64,000 nucleotides of DNA. Source: Bacteroidota bacterium (lineage in GTDB: Bacteria > Bacteroidota > Bacteroidia > Flavobacteriales_D > Crocinitomicaceae). This document shows, piece after piece, positions 26,590 to 35,520 of this stretch. Under the pieces are notes generated by a model, which saw only the letters and a program-made list of their open reading frames with translations, was not told where the DNA came from and searched no databases. The translations under genes and the position numbers were made by a program. The stretch's first letter is position 1. Each line of letters begins with the position of its first letter. The DNA lies in NCBI GenBank assembly GCA_024280295.1, contig JAJRQK010000013.1, forward strand, positions 1 to 64,000, in the 5' to 3' direction.

Positions 26590-26624
26590 TTGGGGTACTA
26601 TTCATTGAATAATGCCCCAATTTT
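26590..26624 (+). terminator. intrinsic terminator of efp
   Basis: TTGGGG and CCCCAA enclose a second inner stem TATTCA/TGAATA, with TTTT following. The hairpin starts 19 bp after the efp stop. Confidence 0.75.
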
Positions 26625-26707
26625 AATTTATGATATTCTTAGTTTAATTGGATTCATTTTAATGGCATACTAAATATCACTTTAATCATTTCTTAAACTA
26701 AAATCTT

Positions 26708-27736
26708 ATGTTTATTGGAAAACGCTATCCATTTTGGGGATTAGTAAACTGGAGTAAGAAATATATTTTAATCTTTATTCTAGTTGATATTATTCCCATT
26801 TTACTCTATAAACTATTGGGCTGGGAATGGCTAGCAATTCCGTGGCAACCAATAGCTCTAATCGGAATCGCAGTTTCGTTTTACTTAGGGTTCAAGAATA
26901 ATTCATCTTACGATCGATTGTGGGAAGCTCGAAAAATCTGGGGAGGAATTGTAAACTCTTCACGGACATTCACCGTTATGTCGCGAGACTTCATTACCAA
27001 CGAATTTGCGAAAAAAAAACTAACGGAGGAAGAATTAAAATCGATACACAAATCAATCGTGTATCGTCATGTTGCTTGGCTAAAGGCACTTACTTATCAG
27101 CTTCGTATGCCCAGACCTTGGGAACATTCGGCAAAAATCGAAGACATGTTGCGCAAAGAGGGAGGTGTTCATTCTGATGAAGATCATTTTCTAAAATTGA
27201 AACCTTACCTTTCAGAAGAAGATTACGATTACTTGATGACCAAAGGGAATAAAGCTTCTCATCTATTAAGTATTCAATCAAAAGAATTATTAAAGCTGAA
27301 ATTAGCAGGTCAAATTGAAGATTTCCGTCATATGGAACTTGAAAAAATGATTGGTGAATTTTACACACTACAAGGCAAATCTGAGCGTATTAAAAACTAT
27401 CCGTTTCCAAGACAATATGCCACTGTGAATTATGTATTCGTTTGGACGTTCATACTCTTGCTTCCGTTTGGAATGTTAAACATATTTCACGATCCTAGCA
27501 ATATGAGTTGGGGTTGGGGTTGGCTGGTATTTCCTTTCACACTTCTAGTGTCATGGATTTTCATTCTAATGGAATTAATTGGAGACTACTCAGAGAATCC
27601 TTTTGAGGGGCTTTACAATGATGTTCCGATTTCTACGATGGCAAGATCAATAGAAATTGATATTCGACAGATGTTAGATGACACGAACATACCTGGTCCA
27701 CTTCCTCCTGTTGGTAAATATAGTATTCTGTTCTAA
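26708..27736 (+). CDS. bestrophin-family (UPF0187) anion channel
   Basis: The 342-residue protein starts with the family-typical MFIGKRYPFWGLVNWSKKY. Helices lie at about residues 20-40, 46-64, 235-255 and 265-290. The conserved LGFKNNSSYDRLWEARKIWGGIVNSSR (about 63-89) follows the second helix, and the C-terminal region includes NPFEGLYNDVPI. Bacterial bestrophins form pentameric ion channels (a Klebsiella homologue conducts cations). Selectivity cannot be told here. It is a single gene. Confidence 0.9.
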   Translation: MFIGKRYPFWGLVNWSKKYILIFILVDIIPILLYKLLGWEWLAIPWQPIALIGIAVSFYLGFKNNSSYDRLWEARKIWGGIVNSSRTFTVMSRDFITNEFAKKKLTEEELKSIHKSIVYRHVAWLKALTYQLRMPRPWEHSAKIEDMLRKEGGVHSDEDHFLKLKPYLSEEDYDYLMTKGNKASHLLSIQSKELLKLKLAGQIEDFRHMELEKMIGEFYTLQGKSERIKNYPFPRQYATVNYVFVWTFILLLPFGMLNIFHDPSNMSWGWGWLVFPFTLLVSWIFILMELIGDYSENPFEGLYNDVPISTMARSIEIDIRQMLDDTNIPGPLPPVGKYSILF

Positions 27737-27787
27737 ACACAATCTTTTTGGACTTGATACTTTTGGATTCATCACCGTAGAATATGC

Positions 27788-27907
27788 CTAGTCCTAAATA
27801 ACCGTTACAGGTTTTAGGACTAGACAGAAAGCATAGCTTTCGAGAAGATCTCGGTGAATTTATCAATGTAGAATTATCAAACCGTTTCACTGACGTGAAA
27901 GTTTGAT
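27788..27907. repeat. series of four hairpins between the bestrophin gene and tRNA-Ser
   Basis: Within 120 bp there are CTAGTCCTAAA/TTTAGGACTAG (27788-27823, perfect 11-bp stem, 14-nt loop), GAAAGC-ATA-GCTTTC (27827-27841), CGAGA-AGA-TCTCG (27841-27853) and ATCAAAC..TTTCAC/GTGAAA.GTTTGAT (27876-27907, two unpaired bases). No gene is seen in 27737-27965. The density of hairpins suggests a repeat element or a non-coding RNA rather than a simple terminator. Confidence 0.45.
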
Positions 27908-27965
27908 GGCATCCACTTCGCTGCGGAACGAACCGTAGACTCTCATCCTACAGTTCCAAAAAACA

Positions 27966-27999
27966 AAAAAGAGCCTCGTTAAAACAAGGCTCTTTTTTT
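27966..27999 (-). terminator. intrinsic terminator of tRNA-Ser (bidirectional shape)
   Basis: AAAAAAGAGCCT and AGGCTCTTTTTT form a long stem around CGTTAAAACA. On the minus strand it follows the tRNA-Ser 3' end directly and ends in a T run. Confidence 0.85.
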
Positions 28000-28000
28000 G

Positions 28001-28085
28001 CGGAGAATGTAGGATTCGAACCTACGGTACCTTGCGGTACGCTGGTTTTCAAGACCAGTCCATTCGACCACTCTGGCAATTCTCC
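28001..28085 (-). tRNA. tRNA-Ser (anticodon TGA)
   Basis: The 85-nt class II tRNA has acceptor GGAGAAT/ATTCTCC, anticodon stem CTGGT/ACCAG with loop CTTGAAA (anticodon TGA), the long variable arm GTACCGCAAGGTAC and T arm GTAGGTTCGAATCCTAC. The discriminator is G, as expected for tRNA-Ser. CCA is not encoded. Confidence 0.97.
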
Positions 28086-28091
28086 AGACGC

Positions 28092-28122
28092 CAAAAGTAC
28101 AGAAAGATTCTTCACCTGCAAG
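28092..28122 (-). promoter_or_regulatory. promoter of tRNA-Ser
   Basis: On the minus strand TACTTTTG (complement of 28092-28099) is a perfect -7 element, 6 bp before the mature tRNA 5' end. CTTG lies 19 bp further upstream. The remaining gap to 28292 holds nothing else I could recognise. Confidence 0.55.
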
Positions 28123-28292
28123 GGAATTCTAAAAATAAATATTGTTTTTTTATTTGACTACTGCTATCTGTTAGATTAGCATTCATCGAGGGTAGTTCAC
28201 ATGCTCAAAACAACCAAGGAATCAATAACCACAAGAGTCGACAGCTATGATGTTGGATTTTTGTACCTTTAGATCGTCACTAATAGAATCGT

Positions 28293-29738
28293 ATGAAAAT
28301 ACTTGGATTGCTCCTTCTTGCATTATTTATTGGTTATTCTGCTCAATCTCAGGATAAAAAGCTTAAAGCATACTTAGATACCAAACAGTTCTATGCTCCT
28401 GGAGTTGGAAACTATATTGAATTCCAATTACAATTTGTCGGCTACTCAATTGAATATAAAGGAAAAGACAATGGACTCATCGGTGAGGTTGCTATTCGTA
28501 TGAAATTGAAGCAGAATGAACAAGTGGTTCAAGAGGATGCTTACCGTCTTACGACACCATTTATGAAGGACAGCATCGTTGAAGATTTTTTCGACATTAA
28601 ACGTTTTGTCTTAGCACCTGGCGAATATAAGTTCGAAATTGAACTCTATGATATGAATGGTCGCGAAGAACCAATGAAGGCAAGTCAAATGTTAGTTATC
28701 GAAGAACTTGGAGATGCTATTTCAATCTCAGATATTGAGGTTGCAGAAGTTGCAACAGTAGGAGATGGTACATCACCCTTTTATAAATCGGGATATGATA
28801 TAATTCCTAAATTATCGACCTTCTACCCATCAGTACTAAACTCAATTCCTGTGTACTTTGAGATCTACAATTCTATCCTGCTTGAAGATTCTATTTTTGG
28901 GGTGCGACAAACAGTTGTAAATGCAATTACGGGCAGTACAATTGAAGCTCACACTAAAACTTCCAAACACTATTCTGCTGAAGTTGTTCCTTTTTTGCGT
29001 GAAGTCGACATCTCGGAATTACCAACTGGAACTTATATTCTAAGCTACACTCTACTATCAAGAAGCATGAATGAATTAGCAACGGAATCCTATGAATTCG
29101 AACGAAGTAATGATGTTCGGAATTTTATTCTTGCCAGTGACATTATTTTAAATCCTGAATTTCAAGCATCAATTTCAGATGATAGCATCGGCTACTTTCT
29201 TGAATCACTAATCCCTATTTCCCAATCAACGGAAATTAAAAATATCATTGCTATATCCAAAACAAAAAGTGCGAATAAAGCTCGGAAACACATTCAATTG
29301 TATTGGAGTGCTACCTCGCCTGAGAATCCTTACGAAGCTTGGATCAGATACAAAAATCAAGTCTCTTTGGTGGAACGGTCGTTCTCAAACAACTTCCAAT
29401 CTGGCTATGAAACTGATAGGGGACGAGTTTATTTACAATATGGATCCCCAACAAATATTATTGTCAAGGAGAACAACATGAACGAGTATCCATTCGAAAT
29501 TTGGCAATACAATCAGATTGGGAAATTCAGCAATAAACGTTTTATTTTTTACAATCCAGATCTTGTTAATAATACCCACCGCCTACTTCATTCAGACATG
29601 ATTGGAGAATTAAAAAATCCTGGATGGCAGCAAGAATTGGCTCGCCGAAATACCGGGAATGGAAATATCAACAATCAAAACGGAGATGTCCAAGATCAAT
29701 TTGGAGGAAATGCCATTGAATATTACAATCAATATTGA
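28293..29738 (+). CDS. GWxTD domain-containing secreted protein
   Basis: A signal peptide (MKILGLLLLALFIGYSAQSQ) precedes beta-rich domains of unknown type. The C-terminal third has the GWxTD signature region: RSFSNNFQSGYETDRGRVYLQYGSP (about residues 370-394), here with the variant GYETD, followed by YPFEIWQYN and RFIFYNPD. The family is common in Bacteroidota but has no known function. The last 25 residues are rich in Asn and Gln. It is probably transcribed together with the glycosyltransferase gene 30 bp downstream. Confidence 0.9.
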   Translation: MKILGLLLLALFIGYSAQSQDKKLKAYLDTKQFYAPGVGNYIEFQLQFVGYSIEYKGKDNGLIGEVAIRMKLKQNEQVVQEDAYRLTTPFMKDSIVEDFFDIKRFVLAPGEYKFEIELYDMNGREEPMKASQMLVIEELGDAISISDIEVAEVATVGDGTSPFYKSGYDIIPKLSTFYPSVLNSIPVYFEIYNSILLEDSIFGVRQTVVNAITGSTIEAHTKTSKHYSAEVVPFLREVDISELPTGTYILSYTLLSRSMNELATESYEFERSNDVRNFILASDIILNPEFQASISDDSIGYFLESLIPISQSTEIKNIIAISKTKSANKARKHIQLYWSATSPENPYEAWIRYKNQVSLVERSFSNNFQSGYETDRGRVYLQYGSPTNIIVKENNMNEYPFEIWQYNQIGKFSNKRFIFYNPDLVNNTHRLLHSDMIGELKNPGWQQELARRNTGNGNINNQNGDVQDQFGGNAIEYYNQY

Positions 29739-29768
29739 TCATTTCGCAATTTGAATTAACTTCGGGCT

Positions 29769-30797
29769 GTGATTAATCAAACAGCCATCGTAATACTAAA
29801 CTGGAACGGAAAACAGTTTCTTGAGCAATTTTTACCTACAGTTATACGCTTTTCAAAAGGTGCGCAGGTAGTGGTTGCAGATAATGCTTCTACTGACGAT
29901 TCCATTTCCTACTTAAAAGAGAATTTTCCGGAAATTAGATTAATTCAAAACGAATCAAATGGTGGTTTTGCCAAAGGATATAATGATGCTTTAAAGCACA
30001 TTGATTCAGAATTTTACGTACTCTTAAATAGCGATGTTGAAGTCACCGAAAATTGGTTGAATCCACTGCTGGATATAATGGAGGACCCGAAGATCGCCGC
30101 GTGTCAACCTAAAGTGAAATCACATGCTACACAATCTGAGTTCGAGCATGCAGGTGCTGCTGGAGGATATTTAGATGTCAATTATCACCCCTTTTGTCGG
30201 GGTAGGATATTTAATTCTGTCGAAAAAGACCTTGGGCAATACGACCATCCAACGGAAGTTTTTTGGGCAACTGGGGCTTGTTTGCTTATTCGATCAAAGC
30301 TTTTCCATGTATCGGGTGGTTTCGATGAGGATTTTTTTGCTCACATGGAGGAAATTGATCTCTGCTGGAGATTAAAACGTGCAAACTATAAGATATTTGT
30401 TGTTCCTAAGTCTACTGTCTATCATGTTGGAGGAGGCACTCTCCCCTATTCTAGTCCGCGGAAAACATACCTAAACTTCAGAAATAGCCTTTTTATGATT
30501 ACAAAAAATCATGAAGGAATACTCTTCCCTAAAATGGTTTGGCGTGGAATACTAGATGGTATGGCTGCCGCAACTTTTCTACTGAAAGGAGAATTTAAGC
30601 AATTTGGCGCAGTTTTCAACTCACATATAGCGTACTATGGCAAAATGCGGACATTCCTTCGAAAGCGTAAAGCTTTGAAAAAATGGCAAACAGAATTTAA
30701 TTCAACAGGTCATTTTAAGGGAAACATCCTTTGGAACTATTATGGGAAAGGGGTGAAAGAGTTTTCGAAATTAAATATGCGGCTTTTTAGAAAATAA
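29769..30797 (+). CDS. glycosyltransferase family 2
   Basis: The 342-residue enzyme starts at GTG (29769); the conserved N-terminus TAIVILNWNGKQFLEQFLPTV follows at once, leaving no room for an earlier start. The nucleotide-binding part has VVADNASTDDSISYL, SNGGFAKGYNDAL and the metal-binding motif in VLLNSDVEV (D-x-D variant, S-D-V). The acceptor part has WATGACLLIRSKLF and EDFFAHMEEIDLCWRLKRA. Such rhamnosyltransferase-like GT2 enzymes build surface polysaccharides. The exact sugar is unknown. Confidence 0.93.
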   Translation: MINQTAIVILNWNGKQFLEQFLPTVIRFSKGAQVVVADNASTDDSISYLKENFPEIRLIQNESNGGFAKGYNDALKHIDSEFYVLLNSDVEVTENWLNPLLDIMEDPKIAACQPKVKSHATQSEFEHAGAAGGYLDVNYHPFCRGRIFNSVEKDLGQYDHPTEVFWATGACLLIRSKLFHVSGGFDEDFFAHMEEIDLCWRLKRANYKIFVVPKSTVYHVGGGTLPYSSPRKTYLNFRNSLFMITKNHEGILFPKMVWRGILDGMAAATFLLKGEFKQFGAVFNSHIAYYGKMRTFLRKRKALKKWQTEFNSTGHFKGNILWNYYGKGVKEFSKLNMRLFRK

Positions 30798-31205
30798 GAC
30801 TCGAAGACTTTCAGACGCTAAGATTTTAAGACAGGAAGATATATAAGAGATAGTAAGATTGGTACTCTGCCCCCACGGAGTTTGATAGCTGATTGAACAT
30901 TTCATGCTTATGCGAAGTTACTGGTGGCTGCGACCAAAGGAGCACACGCACGGTTTACTGAACACGCATGAATGAAGAGCACTAAAAAATGTAGGGGGAA
31001 TTGGCAGCAAAATAAATTCACGAATAGTAATTCAGATTTTAAGTTTTTTCTGACTGCTACCCTAGGGGTCGGGCTTTCCGCTCTATCTTTATCCAAACGT
31101 AGACTTGACTATCGGCAAATTTACAACTGAATAAAGGATGCCGCTGCTATCCCTAGCAGAAGTTCTTCGGAAAACCACTAATTGCTTAATGACTCATTTC
31201 TGGCA
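30798..31205. repeat. gene-free intergenic stretch with repeat-like sequence
   Basis: No gene is supported in the gap 30798-31278. Positions 30798-30870 are a decayed A/G-rich stretch with AGAC or AAGA recurring every 7-10 bp. Positions 30870-31100 contain CCCTAGGG followed by GTCGGGCTTTCCGCTC (31068-31083), a phrase that, from memory, recurs in many Bacteroidota intergenic regions. The 62-codon minus-strand frame across it (30908-31096) looks spurious. A terminator for glnN lies at the end. Confidence 0.4.
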
Positions 31206-31234
31206 CAAAAAAGACCGTACATTTCTGCACAGTC
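31206..31234 (-). terminator. intrinsic terminator of glnN
   Basis: On the minus strand GACTGTGC pairs with GTACGGTC (two wobbles) around a 6-nt loop AGAAAT, followed by six T. It is 45 bp after the glnN stop. Confidence 0.75.
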
Positions 31235-31278
31235 CTTCAATCTTAACATCTTTAAATATCGTCTAATAAATCTCCAAT

Positions 31279-33465
31279 TTATCTCGTAAACAACATCTCA
31301 CTAAATTTAGGAAGTGGCCAGATTTTGTCGTCAATTAAGACCTCTAACTTATCGGCATGGTAGCGAATTTCATCAAAATGAATCTTAACTGTATCGCAAT
31401 AAGTTATTGCCTTTTGTTCCATATTATCAATCTTATTTGCCTTTTTGCGTGCCGCAAGCATCTTATCACATGCATCTTTCATTTTGTTCATGTGAACCGA
31501 TGTTCGCTTTAGTAGTTCAATTTGAGCGTCACTTGCCTCTTTCCCCATTTTATCTCCGAGGACGTCAAACAACCCTTGAATATTTGCAATTAAGGTGTTT
31601 TGGTATTCTACAACAGCAGGAAGGATTGTATTTTGAGACATCTCACCCATTACACGTGCCTCGATTTGCAGCTTGTAAACGTAACTCTCAAATTCTATTT
31701 CTTGTCGGGCTTCCAATTCACGTGGAGTCAAAACGCCCATATCATTAAAGATCTTTTCCACTTTTTTATCACTCCAAACTTGAAGTGCTCGCGGCGTATC
31801 TTTTAGGTTTGATAGACCTCGTTTCTCTGCTGCTTTCACCCACTCATCTCCATATCCATTTCCTTCAAAGCGAATTTTCTTGGAAGTCTTAATCAACACT
31901 TGCAGTTCTTTAAGAATTGCCTCATCTTTCCCATTTCCCTTTTTAATTCGAGCGTCGACATTCTTTTTGAATTCAATCAATTGATTTGCCATAATTGTAT
32001 TAATTACAATCATGGCAGATGCGCAATTCGCCGATGAACCAACCGCTCTAAATTCGAATTTATTTCCTGTAAAGGCAAAAGGTGATGTTCTATTTCGATC
32101 GGTGTTATCTAACAAAATTTGAGGAATCTTACCGATATTTAGCTTTAACTCTGTTTTATCTTCTGGCGTCATTTTGCCTGCTTTCACATCCGTCTCTATC
32201 TTATCGAGTAATTCTGATAATTGCGATCCAATAAATGCGGAAATAATTGCTGGAGGCGCTTCATTTGCTCCTAAACGGTGATCATTTCCAGCTCCTGCGA
32301 TACATGCTCGCAACATATCTGAATGATCGTGGATTGCTTTCAATGTGTTCACGAAGAACGTTAAGAATTGTAGATTCGATTTTGGGTTTTTCCCAGGTGC
32401 GAGTAAGTTTACTCCTGTATCAGTACTCAATGACCAGTTGTTGTGTTTCCCAGATCCGTTTACGCCGGCAAATGGTTTTTCGTGGAGCAATACTCGAAAA
32501 TCATGCTTTCTCGCCGTTTTCTCCATTAAGTCCATCAGCAATAGATTATGATCATTCGCCAAGTTACATTCTTCAAACATTGGAGCACACTCGAATTGAT
32601 TTGGTGCAACTTCATTGTGTCGTGTTGTCACAGGAATACCCAAACGAATTGATTCCAACTCAAAATCGCGCATAAATTCTGTTGCTCGTTCTGGGATAGA
32701 TCCAAAATAGTGATCATCTAGCTGTTGGCCTTTCGCTGATGCATGACCAAACAATGTTCTTCCAGACATCTGTAAATCAGGACGAGAATTGAAATAGGCT
32801 TTATCAACTAAGAAGTACTCTTGCTCCCATCCTAAGGTTGCATTTACTTTCTTTACGTTTTTATCGAAGTAATGACAAACATCAGTGGCTGCGTTATCAA
32901 CTACGTGGAGCGCTTTCAGTAATGGCATCTTGTAATCCAAAGCTTCACCAGTATAGGCAATGAATATTGTTGGGACACATAATGTTTTTCCCATAACGAA
33001 TGCTGGCGACGATGGATCCCATGCCGAATATCCTCTTGCTTCAAATGTATTTCTAATTCCTCCATTGGGGAATGATGAAGCATCTGGTTCTTGCTGTACA
33101 AGTAACTCTCCGTCAAATCGTTCAATTGCTTTACCAGGCCCAACAGGTGTGAAAAACGCATCGTGCTTTTCTGCAGTTGCCCCTGTTAACGGCTGAAACC
33201 AATGGGTATAATGTGTCGCTCCTTTCGTCAATGCCCAATCCTTCATGGCTGAAGCAATTTGATCGGCAATTCCACGATCTAATCTAACGCCACTCTTGGC
33301 AGCACTCATCATCGATTTATATGCTTCACGCGGAAGGTATTCACGCATTACCTCAGCATGAAAAACGTTTTCACCAAAAATATCAGAGATTTTCTGATCA
33401 AAGTGAACATGTTTTGGTTTTCTATGGAGTACATCGTGATATGCTTGAAATCTTTTGTTCGTCAT
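31279..33465 (-). CDS. glnN: glutamine synthetase type III
   Basis: GlnN makes glutamine from glutamate, ammonia and ATP. The 728-residue length is that of GSIII (about 700-730), far longer than GSI (about 470). GSIII features visible are FTPVGPGKAIERFDGELLVQQEPDASSFPNGG near the start, ATLGWEQEYFLVD (metal-binding Glu), NEVAPNQFECAPMFEECN, HEKPFAGVNGSGKHNNWSL and DRNRTSPFAFTGNKFEFRAVGSS. It is the main ammonium-assimilating enzyme in many Bacteroidota. No amtB or PII gene is nearby, so the gene stands alone between its own promoter and terminator. Confidence 0.97.
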   Translation of the reverse strand: MTNKRFQAYHDVLHRKPKHVHFDQKISDIFGENVFHAEVMREYLPREAYKSMMSAAKSGVRLDRGIADQIASAMKDWALTKGATHYTHWFQPLTGATAEKHDAFFTPVGPGKAIERFDGELLVQQEPDASSFPNGGIRNTFEARGYSAWDPSSPAFVMGKTLCVPTIFIAYTGEALDYKMPLLKALHVVDNAATDVCHYFDKNVKKVNATLGWEQEYFLVDKAYFNSRPDLQMSGRTLFGHASAKGQQLDDHYFGSIPERATEFMRDFELESIRLGIPVTTRHNEVAPNQFECAPMFEECNLANDHNLLLMDLMEKTARKHDFRVLLHEKPFAGVNGSGKHNNWSLSTDTGVNLLAPGKNPKSNLQFLTFFVNTLKAIHDHSDMLRACIAGAGNDHRLGANEAPPAIISAFIGSQLSELLDKIETDVKAGKMTPEDKTELKLNIGKIPQILLDNTDRNRTSPFAFTGNKFEFRAVGSSANCASAMIVINTIMANQLIEFKKNVDARIKKGNGKDEAILKELQVLIKTSKKIRFEGNGYGDEWVKAAEKRGLSNLKDTPRALQVWSDKKVEKIFNDMGVLTPRELEARQEIEFESYVYKLQIEARVMGEMSQNTILPAVVEYQNTLIANIQGLFDVLGDKMGKEASDAQIELLKRTSVHMNKMKDACDKMLAARKKANKIDNMEQKAITYCDTVKIHFDEIRYHADKLEVLIDDKIWPLPKFSEMLFTR

Positions 33466-33485
33466 GGGATTTTGTTTTCTGTTGA

Positions 33486-33493
33486 CAAATCTA
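33486..33493 (-). promoter_or_regulatory. -7 promoter element of glnN
   Basis: The minus strand reads TAGATTTG, an exact TAnnTTTG, 20 bp before the glnN ATG. No TTTG at the proper distance upstream. Confidence 0.45.
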
Positions 33494-33626
33494 CATTATA
33501 ATTAGGGGGTAATATCTAAAAAAAACATAAAATGTTATCAACACCCCCTTACATTTAAAGGGTAAAATAAAAATAAATGAAAAAATAAGAACTATTGTCC
33601 GAAAAACGGGAAATATTGACATTAAG

Positions 33627-34859
33627 TTAATACTCAAAAATCAACTCAGAGATTAAATCAGGATTAAAGCATAATTGGGCAATTAACTGCGCTTGTTCAA
33701 TCGTTACAGAATCAATGTGTTTATAAACAACATTCATCGGATCAACCTTACCAAAAAGAAGTACACTCTTTCCAAGATTGAACATCAATTCGATATTACT
33801 ATCAAGCGAAAGAGCCAAATGACCTTTCAACTGTTCTTTAGCAGATTCAAGTTCTTCAGAAGTAAGGGGAATGTCACAAATCCGCTTTAACTCATCATGG
33901 ATCAGTACGATTGTCTTCGCAAGGTATTTCTTATCTGTACCCACATAGATATTCCAAAACCCTGTATCAGAATAGGACATATAATTCGCTTCTACATTGT
34001 AAGCATAGCCATATTTTTCACGGATTGATAAGATCAGTCGTGAGTTTAATGCAGGTCCACCTAATAAATTTGTCACAAGAGTCATCGCACGACGGGATTC
34101 ATCATTAAATGACGGCGCAAAACCTCCCAACATTGTATGTGTTTGGAAGTTGGACTTTTTCTCGCGAATCTGAAAACGCGAAGACTGAATTACAGGAATT
34201 TTTTCAGCCTCTTCTCCCGTATTACTAATTTCGCCAAAATTTGATTCGAGTGAATCTCGCACTTCATCCAAAGGAATATCACCAACAAACGAGATCACCA
34301 TATTCTTAGGGGTGAAGAGTCGTTCGATATAGGCAAGCACGTCTTTCTTGGTGAAACTCGAAACCGATTCAGTTGTTCCCAAAATATTATAACCAAGTGA
34401 ATGTCCTTTAAAAAGATGACCTTCAAACTCGTCTTGAATTCGATCACCTGGACTGTCCAAATAAGACATGATTTCATCAAGAATTACTTCTTTTTCCTTC
34501 ACCATTTCATCTTCAGGGAAGGTTGCATTTTGAACAATATCACCCAATAATTCTGAAGCAATGCCAAAATGAAGTTTTCGAAACGATGCATGAACGGCGA
34601 TTTCTTCTTTATTCGTGTAGGCATTCAACTCACCACCAACAGAATCGAGATCAGTGAAAACATCAACTGCTTTTCTCTTTTTTGTTCCTTTAAATATGCA
34701 ATGCTCGATAAAGTGAGCCAGTCCTTGTTCATTATCTCTTTCAAATCTTGAACCTGCGTAGATTAATACCCCAAGATGCGCAACAAAAGCTTCACGCCGT
34801 AAGTAAACGACCTTAATTCCGTTTGATAAGGTGAATAGTATTGGATTTATTTCGTGCAT
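33627..34859 (-). CDS. M16 family zinc peptidase (single-chain, processing-peptidase type)
   Basis: The 410-residue protein has the inverted zinc motif HFIEH (about residues 45-49) followed by CIFKGTKKR, and the distal Glu in the EEIAVHASF region. The C-terminal half keeps the Arg/Tyr pair in RLILSIREKYGYAYNVEANY. Both active-site halves are thus in one chain, as in homodimeric bacterial M16B peptidases. It is the last gene of an operon: DUF4494, pdxH (3 bp upstream), M16. Substrates unknown. There is no signal peptide, so it acts in the cytoplasm. Confidence 0.93.
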   Translation of the reverse strand: MHEINPILFTLSNGIKVVYLRREAFVAHLGVLIYAGSRFERDNEQGLAHFIEHCIFKGTKKRKAVDVFTDLDSVGGELNAYTNKEEIAVHASFRKLHFGIASELLGDIVQNATFPEDEMVKEKEVILDEIMSYLDSPGDRIQDEFEGHLFKGHSLGYNILGTTESVSSFTKKDVLAYIERLFTPKNMVISFVGDIPLDEVRDSLESNFGEISNTGEEAEKIPVIQSSRFQIREKKSNFQTHTMLGGFAPSFNDESRRAMTLVTNLLGGPALNSRLILSIREKYGYAYNVEANYMSYSDTGFWNIYVGTDKKYLAKTIVLIHDELKRICDIPLTSEELESAKEQLKGHLALSLDSNIELMFNLGKSVLLFGKVDPMNVVYKHIDSVTIEQAQLIAQLCFNPDLISELIFEY

Positions 34860-34862
34860 ACT

Positions 34863-35504
34863 TTAAGGATTCTTATGGGAAACATCCCAATCATCACCAT
34901 TTCGAGTAAAAACAAGTCGATCGTGAAGTCGCGATTTTCTTCCCGACCAAAATTCAAATAAATTCGTCTCAATTTGATAGCCACCCCAAAAATTTGGTCT
35001 AGGAACCTCTTTATCAAATTTTTCGTCGTACTCTTTAATACGCTCTTCCAAATCAATACAATTCTTGAGATCATCACTCTGACGAGAAGCCCAAGCACCA
35101 ATTTTACTTCCTCTAGGACGAGATTTGAAGTAGGCATCACTAATGCTAGAGTTAACCTTGGTACAAATACCTTCGATTCTAATTTGACGCGATAATGTAG
35201 GCCAAAAAAACAGCATTGAAACCTTTGGATTGATTAAAATTTCTTTTCCCTTTTGACTCTCGTAATTTGTGTAAAAAACAAATTTACTTTCCAAGATTTC
35301 TTTCAAATAAACGATTCGAGAACTGGATTGATTGTCTAAATTAGATGTTGAAAGCACAAAAGCATTCGCTTCAAGATCATTTCCTTCTGCGGCTTTCTCG
35401 AACCAATCCCGAAAAATACTCAACGGATCTCTGCCAAGTTCACTTGACACATCCTGAGTAAACTCGTGATGATTATCTCTGAATTTACCAAGGGCATCTT
35501 CCAT
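34863..35504 (-). CDS. pdxH: pyridoxamine 5'-phosphate oxidase
   Basis: PdxH oxidises pyridoxamine- or pyridoxine-phosphate to pyridoxal phosphate with FMN. The 213-residue length is standard. Visible motifs: NAFVLSTSNLDNQSSSRIVYLKEI (about residues 45-68), FVFYTNYESQKGKEI (FMN binding), FFWPTLSRQIRIEG, YFKSRPRGSKIGAWASRQS and the C-terminal FEFWSGRKSRLHDR with the conserved R-x-H-D. It supplies the cofactor used by GlyA and threonine aldolase, both encoded further along the window. Confidence 0.97.
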   Translation of the reverse strand: MEDALGKFRDNHHEFTQDVSSELGRDPLSIFRDWFEKAAEGNDLEANAFVLSTSNLDNQSSSRIVYLKEILESKFVFYTNYESQKGKEILINPKVSMLFFWPTLSRQIRIEGICTKVNSSISDAYFKSRPRGSKIGAWASRQSDDLKNCIDLEERIKEYDEKFDKEVPRPNFWGGYQIETNLFEFWSGRKSRLHDRLVFTRNGDDWDVSHKNP

Positions 35505-35520
35505 TGATCCAAAGTACTAA

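Noticed and set aside
30908-31096. 62-codon minus-strand frame in the intergenic repeat
   Set aside because: It spans the repeat phrase GTCGGGCTTTCCGCTC and looks like a translated repeat, not a protein.
32247-32675. 142-codon plus-strand frame inside glnN
   Set aside because: It is antisense to the conserved GSIII core; no domain seen.
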